This document shows, one piece after another, positions 31,662-37,063 of a stretch of DNA of 37,063 bases. A model generated the notes under the pieces. That model was not told where the DNA came from, searched no databases, and saw only the letters and a program-made list of their open reading frames with translations. The position numbers were made by a program, and so were the translations under genes. Position 1 is the first letter of the stretch; every line of letters begins with the position of its first letter. The DNA is taken from assembly GCF_001021505.1 (NCBI RefSeq), contig NZ_LDPO01000029.1, positions 1 through 37,063 on the forward strand. Direction: 5' to 3'. The stretch comes from Mycolicibacter heraklionensis (GTDB taxonomy: Bacteria > Actinomycetota > Actinomycetes > Mycobacteriales > Mycobacteriaceae).

Positions 31662-32203
31662 TGCGAACTCGTCTCGGCAACGACGAGCACCTCGGCGGGC
31701 TGGCTTCCGACGGTGCGGATGCGATGGCTGATCGACGCGTCGAAGTAGGCGCTGTCGCCGGCGGCCAGGGTCCAGGTGGCGTCGCCGTACTCCAGCTCCA
31801 CAGTCCCGGCATGGACGAATACGAACTCCTGGCCCTGATGGAGCGTGTGCAGCGGATCGACTTCACCGTCTCCGCGGCGGTCGGCGTGCCCGGAGGGGCG
31901 AACCACGAACGGGGACATCGACTTTCCCAGCATGTTCGCGGCTATCGCGCGGTAGCGCTGCCGATCCTGGCCGCGGTCCGCGGCCCGGTCTACGGCGATC
32001 ATGTCCTGGTGTCCGCGCTCGGAGAACAGTTGCGCCACATCGACGTCCAGGGCCCGCGCCACCTTGATAGCCGTCGCGATGGACGGCGTACTGCGACTGC
32101 GTTCGATCTTGGACAGGTAGCTCTTGGTCAGTCCCGTGCGCTCGGCGAGTCCTTCGAGGGTGAGGCCTCGCTGCTTGCGAACGGTGCGCAGCAGTTCCGT
32201 CAT
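31658..32203 (-). CDS. XRE-family regulator with C-terminal cupin domain
   Basis: A 181-residue transcription regulator. Residues ~5-60 form an XRE-type helix-turn-helix (LRTVRKQRGLTLEGLAERTG, then LTKSYLSKIERSRSTPSI with the recognition helix). Residues ~118-175 form a small cupin (HQGQEFVFVHAGTVELEYGD, AAGDSAYFDASISHRI) that probably binds an effector. This HTH-cupin layout is shared with PuuR and similar metabolite-sensing repressors. The ATG at 32203 begins the HTH tightly; an upstream GTG-type start at 32233 would run into the operator. It lies divergent from the class II aldolase gene, with inverted repeats between them, so control of both directions is likely. Confidence 0.88.
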   Translation of the reverse strand: MTELLRTVRKQRGLTLEGLAERTGLTKSYLSKIERSRSTPSIATAIKVARALDVDVAQLFSERGHQDMIAVDRAADRGQDRQRYRAIAANMLGKSMSPFVVRPSGHADRRGDGEVDPLHTLHQGQEFVFVHAGTVELEYGDATWTLAAGDSAYFDASISHRIRTVGSQPAEVLVVAETSSQ

Positions 32204-32210
32204 GGACCCA

Positions 32211-32263
32211 TGATGACACAGCAGATGACACAAGGTGTCCTATCGCATATAGTCGTGTCATCA
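32211..32263. promoter_or_regulatory. Divergent promoter with four GACAC/GTGTC half-sites
   Basis: The outer arms TGATGACAC (32211-32219) and GTGTCATCA (32255-32263) are exact complements. Inside them GACAC-AAG-GTGTC (32227-32239) forms a second inverted repeat. On the plus strand ATGACA (32225-32230), 17 bases and TATAGT (32248-32253) make a good promoter for the aldolase gene. The inner repeat overlaps the -35 and the outer right arm covers the start region, so a bound regulator would block transcription. The divergent XRE-cupin protein is the obvious candidate. Confidence 0.75.
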
Positions 32264-32286
32264 TCTCCCGTCACCGAGGAGCTGCC

Positions 32287-33072
32287 ATGGGCACCACATT
32301 CGACGATTCCAAATCCGATCTCATGCAACGCGCGGAGCAACGCTTCGCGGAGAACTTCGCCGGAACCCAGTGGTCCACACGCCAAAAGCTGGCGCTGACC
32401 TGCCGGGCGCTGTCCGACCGTGGACATGACTCCGGCCTGGCCGGGCAGATCACCGCCCGGGCCGAGGCCCGGGGCACCTACTACACCCAGCGGCTCGGTC
32501 TCGGGTTCGACGAGATCACCGACGCCAATCTGCTGCTCGTCGACGAAGACCTGAATGTCATCGAGGGCGAGGGTATGGCCAACCCCGCCAACCGTTTCCA
32601 CAGCTGGATCTACCGGGCCCGCCCGGATGTGCAGTGCATCGTGCACACCCATCCGTTTCACGTCGCGGCGCTGTCCATGCTGGAAACCCCGCTGGTCGTC
32701 TCGCACATGGACACCACACCGCTCTACGACGACTGCGCCTTTCTGCCGCTCTGGCCGGGGGTTCCGGTCGGAAACGAGGAGGGCGAGATCATCTCCGCGG
32801 CCCTCGGCGACAAGAAGGCGATCCTGCTGGCGCACCACGGCCAGATCGTGGCCGGCGCCAGCGTGGAGGAGGCCTGCTCACTGGCGGTGCTGATCGAGCG
32901 CGCCGCCGCACTGCAACTGGCTGCCATGGCCGCCGGGACCATCAAGGAGCTCCCCGAGAAGCTGGCCCGCGAAGCCCACGACTGGACGCTGCTGCCCAAC
33001 CGCAGCCAGGCCAATTTCGCCTACTACGCCCGCCGCGCACTGGCCGGGCACCCCGACGCGATCACCCGATAA
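32287..33072 (+). CDS. Class II aldolase/adducin family protein
   Basis: Cytosolic zinc-dependent enzyme of the class II aldolase/adducin family (fuculose-phosphate and ribulose-phosphate epimerase/aldolase type). Metal-ligand histidines are seen in VHTHPFHVA (H120, H122) and LLAHHGQIVAG (H183/H184). GQITARAEARGTYYTQRLGLGFDEIT at ~53-78 corresponds to the N-terminal substrate/phosphate loop of the family (GNxSxR), here GQITAR. It has 261 residues, a typical size. Start: ATG at 32287 with GAGGAG 7 bases upstream. The substrate is not readable from sequence; the adjoining DapA-family lyase suggests successive aldol-type steps on a sugar-acid or keto-acid. First gene of a two-gene unit under the divergent promoter. 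Confidence 0.88.
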   Translation: MGTTFDDSKSDLMQRAEQRFAENFAGTQWSTRQKLALTCRALSDRGHDSGLAGQITARAEARGTYYTQRLGLGFDEITDANLLLVDEDLNVIEGEGMANPANRFHSWIYRARPDVQCIVHTHPFHVAALSMLETPLVVSHMDTTPLYDDCAFLPLWPGVPVGNEEGEIISAALGDKKAILLAHHGQIVAGASVEEACSLAVLIERAAALQLAAMAAGTIKELPEKLAREAHDWTLLPNRSQANFAYYARRALAGHPDAITR

Positions 33073-33086
33073 GCAAGGAGTCCCTC

Positions 33087-33959
33087 GTGGCAGCACAGTT
33101 GCACGGCGTTATCGGCTATCCGGTGACACCGTTCCGTGACGGCGGCATCGACACCGTGGTCCTGGCCACCGTCATCGACCGGCTGATCGAGGCCGGGGTG
33201 CACGCCATCGCCCCATTGGGCAGCACCGGCGAGCTCGCCTACCTCGACGAGGGTGAATTCGACACCTGCGTCGACGCCTCGATCGACGCAGTCGCCGGAC
33301 GGCTGCCCGTGCTGGTGGGGGTGTCGGACCTGACCACCGCAGGTACCGTGCGCCGCGCCCGCTATGCCGCGCAGGCCGGCGCCGACGCGGTGATGGTCGC
33401 ACCGGTGTCGTACTGGAAACTCTCCGAACGCGAGATCATCGCGCACTACGCGGCCATCTCGGACGCCATCGACATCGACATCGTGGCGTACAACAACCCG
33501 GCGACCTCCGGGATCGACATGAGTCCGGAACTGCTGGTCGGCATGTTCGAGAGCATCGAGCACGTCACGATGGTCAAGGAGTCCACCGGCGACCTGAGCC
33601 GGATGCAGCGGATCGCCGAGCTGACCGGCGGGCGGCTGCCGTTCTTCAACGGCAGCAACCCGCTGGTGCTCGACGCGCTGCGTGCCGGCGCCGCCGGCTG
33701 GTGCACCGCGGCGCCCAATCTGCGTCCGCAGCCGTGCCTGGACCTCTACACCGCGGTCACGGCCGGTGAGCTGGACCAGGCCCAGGCGCTTTACCACGAA
33801 CTCAAGCCGCTGCTGGAGTTCATCGTGGCCGGCGGCCTGCCCACCACGGTCAAGGCCGGCCTGGACATGCTCGGGGTACCGGCTGGAGAACCGCGTCGCC
33901 CACTGTTGCCGCTCGACGAGGCCGGCCGTGCCGAGCTGCGCGGGCTACTCGCGGTTTAG
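33087..33959 (+). CDS. DapA/NanA-family Schiff-base lyase (DHDPS-like)
   Basis: Class I aldolase of the dihydrodipicolinate synthase/N-acetylneuraminate lyase superfamily, a TIM barrel that uses pyruvate or another 2-oxo acid. The substrate carboxylate loop is APLGSTGELAY (S46-T47), the catalytic Tyr is in AYNNPATSG (Y135), and the Schiff-base lysine is in MVKESTGDLSRM (K164). It has 290 residues. The YNNP block and the C-terminus differ from true mycobacterial DapA, so it is probably a catabolic paralogue acting on a keto-sugar acid or hydroxy-oxo acid. The GTG at 33087 has AAGGAG six bases upstream and follows the class II aldolase gene after 14 bases. Its stop overlaps that of the convergent metallopeptidase gene by two bases. 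Confidence 0.88.
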   Translation: MAAQLHGVIGYPVTPFRDGGIDTVVLATVIDRLIEAGVHAIAPLGSTGELAYLDEGEFDTCVDASIDAVAGRLPVLVGVSDLTTAGTVRRARYAAQAGADAVMVAPVSYWKLSEREIIAHYAAISDAIDIDIVAYNNPATSGIDMSPELLVGMFESIEHVTMVKESTGDLSRMQRIAELTGGRLPFFNGSNPLVLDALRAGAAGWCTAAPNLRPQPCLDLYTAVTAGELDQAQALYHELKPLLEFIVAGGLPTTVKAGLDMLGVPAGEPRRPLLPLDEAGRAELRGLLAV

Positions 33960-34828
33960 CCCAAGTCGCTGGCGGCGAAGGTGTCGCACTGGTTGGGGTC
34001 TCCGGTCTGATAGCCGACGGTGAACCAGTGCTGACGCTGCGCCGACGCGCCGTGGGTCCAGGACTCCGGATTGACCCGGCCGGTGGCGGCCTCCTGGATG
34101 CGGTCGTCACCCACCGACGACGCCGCGGACAACGCATCGCTGATGTCCTGGTCAGTGAGCGGCTTCAGGAACGGCACCCCGGTGCCCTCCTGCTTGGTCA
34201 CCGAGGCGTAGTGCGCCCACACCCCGGCGTAGCAGTCGGCCTGCAGCTCGGTGCGCACCCCGGCGCCAGACGCGCCCTGCGCCCCGGTTTGAGCCCGGCC
34301 GAGCACGCCGAGCAGGTTCTGCACGTGGTGGCCGAACTCGTGGGCGACCACGTACTCCTGCGCGAGCGGCCCGCTGCTGGAGCCGAACCGGTCGACGAGC
34401 ACCTTGAAGAAGTCGGTATCGAAGTAGGCGGTCTGGTCCGCGGGGCAGTAGAACGGTCCGACGGCGCTGCTGGCCGCCCCACAGGCGGTGGACGTCTGTC
34501 CGCTGAACAGCTGCACGCGCGGACGGGTGTACCCGCGCAGCAGGTCTGACCACACCGCATCCACCGAGTTGGCCGTGGCGACCACCCGGCACTGCACGTA
34601 TTTGTTGGCGTCTTGGCCGGTCCGGCACTTATCGAGGTCGAAACCCGGTGCCGTGTACTGGCCCGGATCCACGGGCTGCTGGCTGAGCACATCGCCGGGA
34701 TCGGCCCCCAGCAACAGCGCCACCACCAGGATCACCAGGCCGGCCACGCCGCCACCGATCGCCATCCCACGGCCGCCGCCTGAGGAGGTGGTGCTGGTAT
34801 CGATCTGCATACCCTCGTTGAAGGTCAT
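33956..34828 (-). CDS. YpfJ-like membrane zinc metallopeptidase (Rv2575-like)
   Basis: Predicted neutral zinc metallopeptidase, anchored by one N-terminal helix (residues ~22-43, MAIGGGVAGLVILVVALLLGA) with the domain outside the membrane. The zinc signature is HEFGHHVQNLLG (residues ~163-174), and the downstream RTELQADCYAGVWAHYA carries the third, acidic ligand. The C-terminus has WFTVGYQTGDPNQCDTFAASDLG, also typical of the family. It has 290 residues, close to M. tuberculosis Rv2575 (293), and starts with the same MTFNEG. Several Cys suggest disulfides. Physiological substrate unknown. Start: ATG at 34828 with GGAG just upstream. It marks the return to conserved gene order after the inserted cassette. 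Confidence 0.92.
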   Translation of the reverse strand: MTFNEGMQIDTSTTSSGGGRGMAIGGGVAGLVILVVALLLGADPGDVLSQQPVDPGQYTAPGFDLDKCRTGQDANKYVQCRVVATANSVDAVWSDLLRGYTRPRVQLFSGQTSTACGAASSAVGPFYCPADQTAYFDTDFFKVLVDRFGSSSGPLAQEYVVAHEFGHHVQNLLGVLGRAQTGAQGASGAGVRTELQADCYAGVWAHYASVTKQEGTGVPFLKPLTDQDISDALSAASSVGDDRIQEAATGRVNPESWTHGASAQRQHWFTVGYQTGDPNQCDTFAASDLG

Positions 34829-35334
34829 CGCACGCTCCGTGGGGTTGTCCGTAGGTTGATGGTGGCCTGCCGGCCGATTTGGGCACCTTAGCTTCGCACA
34901 CCGGCCCCCGCCCCCAGGCCCGGTTCAGCCCGGTTCAACGCCACAAATCCGCGCCTTGGCTAAGTGAATAGAGCGTTGTCTGACCAGATCCCAAACCTTT
35001 ACTGAATGTTTGTCGCGCCGCTGTACCGCGTGGTCGCGGCGGTGTTACGTTCTGCATCCGGCCGCAATCGGACTCTTCCCGCGACGGCCGCCGCAGCTAT
35101 CTGCCCTAACTTGCAAGAGAGGTTGTCTGCTCGGTGAACGTGTCAACTCGTGCTTCCAGGGACCGGTGGTGCGTCGGTCGCGAGTTCTCGTTCGTCTCGG
35201 CAGCCCCAGCTTTATCAGACCGTTATTACAACTGTCCGCTAGAGTGATCTACGTCAAGTATTGACGCAGACTTCGAATACCCAACACTCCCACCCACACT
35301 TCAACTAGACGCTTGCACGCCCCCAGGAGGAACA
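34829..35334. other. 506-base gap holding promoters for flanking genes
   Basis: No gene is seen. On the minus side TAAGGT (34890 down to 34885) could be the -10 of the metallopeptidase gene. A 10-base direct repeat, GCCCGGTTCA, lies at 34918-34927 and 34928-34937. From about 34960 the DNA is visibly less GC-rich than its surroundings, with the PE gene promoter region near 35240-35290. Short open frames here have no ribosome site or recognisable product. Confidence 0.55.
35240..35288 (+). promoter_or_regulatory. Probable promoter region of the PE-PPE-esx transcript
   Basis: TTGACG (35261-35266) is a good -35, followed after 16 bases by AACACT (35283-35288) as a weak -10. TAGAGT (35240-35245) is an alternative -10 further upstream. 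Either leaves a 5' leader of about 40-85 bases before the PE gene, which has AGGAGG four bases ahead of its ATG. Confidence 0.45.
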
Positions 35335-35634
35335 ATGTCGTTCGTAACCGCTCAGCCAGAGATTCTGACGGCGGCCGCCGGAAGCCTTTCCGGTATCGGC
35401 GACTCGATGACCGCGGGGGTCTCCGCCGCTGCTGCTCCCACCACGGGTGTGACGGCGCCCGCCGCCGACCTGGTGTCGGCGATGACGGCTGCCCAGTTCT
35501 CGGCCCACGGGTCCCTGTTCCAGGAGCTCAGTGCGCAGGCGGCGGCGGTGCACCAGCAGATCGCGGCCACCTTGGGTAGCAACGCGAACGCTTACGCCCT
35601 CGCCGAGGCTGTCAACGCCGCGGCCGCCGGCTGA
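35335..35634 (+). CDS. ESX-5-type PE protein
   Basis: A 99-residue PE-domain protein, probably exported by ESX-5 as a heterodimer with the following PPE. It begins MSFVTAQPEILTAAAG with the PE motif at residues 8-9 and is Ala-rich with two amphipathic helices. AAQFSAHGSLFQELSAQAAAVHQQ matches the PE18/PE19 group of M. tuberculosis ESX-5. The C-terminal YALAEAVNAAAAG contains the YxxxE-type secretion signal (Y85...E89). There is no C-terminal extension. The ATG follows AGGAGG and the PPE gene starts 14 bases after the stop. Confidence 0.93.
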   Translation: MSFVTAQPEILTAAAGSLSGIGDSMTAGVSAAAAPTTGVTAPAADLVSAMTAAQFSAHGSLFQELSAQAAAVHQQIAATLGSNANAYALAEAVNAAAAG

Positions 35635-35648
35635 AGCGGGGCGTATCG

Positions 35649-36857
35649 ATGAGCTTCAGTATCTTTCCACCGGAGATCAACTCCGGGTTGATCTATACCG
35701 GGCCCGGTTCGGGTCCACTGCTGGAGGCCGCGGCAGCGTGGACCCAGCTCTCGAGCGAGCTGATGACGTCGGCAACAGCGACGCACTCGGTGATCGCGAA
35801 CCTGGACTCGACCTGGACCGGGGTCGGCTCGGCTGCGGCGACAGCCTCGACCGCCCCCTATGTGGCCTGGCTGGAACAGGCCTCGGCCACTGCCGCAACG
35901 AACGCCGCACTGGCCACCCAGGCGGCCGGGCTGTTCGAGGCGGCGCGGGCCGCGTCGGTGCCGCCCGCCGTGATCGCGGCTAACCGGGCGATGCTGCTGG
36001 CCTTGATCTCGACCAACTTCTTCGGCCAGAACACCCCGCTGATCCAGGCCACCGAGCACCAGTACGAAGTGATGTGGGCGACCGACGGCGCCGCGATGGA
36101 CACCTACAGCGCCTCGGCCGAGGCCAATAACAACGCGCTGCAGCAGCCCTCGGCGGTGCCGCAGTCCGCACAGGCGACCACGCCGGGGTCGGCCGAAGGA
36201 GGGCCGCAGCCCGGTACCGGAGTCCCTGGCAACTCGGGCTACGACTTCACCACAGTGGGTAGTTACCTCAACGCGCTCGGGCTCGACACCAGCGTCTTGC
36301 CGTCCAGCATGGACACCTTGATGGCGACCCCGGTGAGCCAGCTGAACTCCGCGATGTCACCCCTCACCGGGGCTTCCTCCATCGGCATGATGGGCGTGCG
36401 TTTCCTGATGATGCTGCCGCAGCTCGCCCGGATGGGGGCAGTAGGCGGTACGGCGGGCGCGTTGGCGGGACAGACCGCCGGCGCGAGCGGTGCCGGCACT
36501 TTGATGACCCAGATCGGCGACTTCGTCAACGACAAGCTGCAAGGCGCCGTCGGCGTGCTCGCCGGCCACTTCAGCTCGGCCACCAACGCGATCTCCGCCA
36601 AGCTCGGCCAGGCCGCCTCCATGGGCGCACTGAAGGTGCCGGGAGCCTGGGCGACGGCCGCCGACGGCATGGTCCGCGCCGCCCCGGTGCTGCCTGCCAC
36701 CACGGTCAGTGCCCCGATCCAGACCATGTCGGCGGCCTCCGGGCTGCCGGGCGGCCCGTTCGGCCACGCCATGATGGGCGCGATGGCCGGACGTGGAATG
36801 GGCGCGATCGCTGCCAAGGCCCCCAAAGTTATGCCCCGTTCGCCGGCTGGCGGGTAG
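35649..36857 (+). CDS. ESX-5-type PPE protein
   Basis: A 402-residue PPE protein that should pair with the PE protein and be secreted by ESX-5. The N-terminal ~175-residue PPE domain starts MSFSIFPPEINSGLIYTGPG, has the WTG turn (WxG equivalent) at ~57, and continues with APYVAWLEQASATA and LISTNFFGQNTPLIQATEHQYEVMWATD. The C-terminal part is Gly/Ala/Met-rich. AASMGALKVPGAW near residue ~325 is a variant of the SVGxLSVPxxW motif of PPE-SVP proteins, and the protein ends VMPRSPAGG. It resembles PPE25-27 beside esxM/esxN in M. tuberculosis. Neighbours: PE upstream, EsxM-like gene 80 bases downstream. Confidence 0.92.
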   Translation: MSFSIFPPEINSGLIYTGPGSGPLLEAAAAWTQLSSELMTSATATHSVIANLDSTWTGVGSAAATASTAPYVAWLEQASATAATNAALATQAAGLFEAARAASVPPAVIAANRAMLLALISTNFFGQNTPLIQATEHQYEVMWATDGAAMDTYSASAEANNNALQQPSAVPQSAQATTPGSAEGGPQPGTGVPGNSGYDFTTVGSYLNALGLDTSVLPSSMDTLMATPVSQLNSAMSPLTGASSIGMMGVRFLMMLPQLARMGAVGGTAGALAGQTAGASGAGTLMTQIGDFVNDKLQGAVGVLAGHFSSATNAISAKLGQAASMGALKVPGAWATAADGMVRAAPVLPATTVSAPIQTMSAASGLPGGPFGHAMMGAMAGRGMGAIAAKAPKVMPRSPAGG

Positions 36858-36937
36858 CGGAAGGGGCCTGAACACACACGTGTCCGCCGGGTCGGCGCCC
36901 GGCATCACAACGAATTCCGAGCAAGAGGGAGAAAATC

Positions 36938-37063
36938 ATGGCAACACGTTTTATGACTGATCCGGACGCGATGCGTTCGATGGCGGGCCGTTTTGATGTG
37001 CATGCGCAGACGGTGGAGGACGAGGCGCGTCGGATGTGGGCGTCGTCGACGAACATCTCCGGT
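36938..37063 (+). CDS. EsxM-like WXG100 protein (3' partial)
   Basis: The first 42 codons of a WXG100 secretion substrate, cut by the window end just before the expected WxG turn. MATRFMTDPDAMRSMAGRFD and VHAQTVEDEARRMWAS align almost residue by residue with M. tuberculosis EsxM and its ESX-5 paralogues. An esxN-like partner is expected immediately beyond the window. The ribosome site AGAGGGAG precedes the ATG at 36938. Codons end in T and G more often than in the preceding PPE gene (CGT, TTT, GAT), as in part of yebC. Confidence 0.95.
   Translation, partial: MATRFMTDPDAMRSMAGRFDVHAQTVEDEARRMWASSTNISG

Noticed and set aside
33087..33959. True dihydrodipicolinate synthase (dapA) of lysine synthesis
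   Set aside because: The YNNP block, operon with a class II aldolase and local regulator suggest a catabolic paralogue; the biosynthetic dapA is normally elsewhere in mycobacteria.

Overview
The window is GC-rich chromosomal DNA from a mycobacterium. Type VII secretion genes of both the ESX-3 and ESX-5 families, a PE/PPE pair, mycosin, Rel, a LexA-type SOS box upstream of ruvC and long stretches of M. tuberculosis-like gene order all point there. The ESX-5-type PE-PPE-EsxM set at the 3' end favours a slow-growing or Terrae-clade species. No tRNA, rRNA, IS element or CRISPR array was seen.

Layout. (1) 1-6958: an ESX-3 core operon, eccC3 (5' end outside the window)-eccD3-mycP3-eccE3, with tightly overlapping genes. 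The usual block between eccC3 and eccD3 (PE5-PPE4-esxG-esxH-espG3) is absent; a 9-codon ORF beginning MSLL, like EsxG, lies at the junction. The mycosin has Gly at the catalytic Ser position and Asp at the oxyanion Asn position, so it looks like a natural pseudo-protease. (2) 7168-11237: accessory genes: an LpqN-like membrane protein and, on the minus strand, an arylsulfatase and a bile-acid/sodium-symporter family carrier, with a perfect 18-bp palindrome before the sulfatase. (3) 11238-11944: about 700 bases with no convincing gene, probably next to a rearrangement joint. (4) 11945-30682: a conserved backbone in the order of M. tuberculosis Rv2603c to Rv2580c: yebC, [sulfotransferase, DUF2252 protein], ruvCAB, gabT with a small repeat-containing secreted protein, yajC-secD-secF, solute-binding lipoprotein, apt, rel, ppiB, glyoxalase II-like hydrolase, hisS. 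(5) 30755-34828: an Rv2576c-like secreted protein, then an inserted cassette (gamma-glutamylcyclotransferase-like gene and XRE-cupin regulator facing a class II aldolase and a DapA-family lyase across a multi-half-site operator), then an Rv2575-like zinc metallopeptidase. (6) 34829-37063: a 506-base leader region and an ESX-5-type PE, PPE and the start of an EsxM-like gene cut by the window end.

Working together: EccC3/D3/E3/MycP3 are membrane parts of one secretion machine that here lacks its local substrates and chaperone. RuvABC process Holliday junctions under likely SOS control. YajC/SecD/SecF assist Sec export. Apt and Rel connect purine salvage with (p)ppGpp. The aldolase/DapA-like pair is probably one catabolic unit under the divergent XRE-cupin regulator. 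The sulfatase, carrier and sulfotransferase suggest sulfate-ester metabolism, but that link is inference.

Comparisons with M. tuberculosis proteins and gene order are from memory, not from a search.
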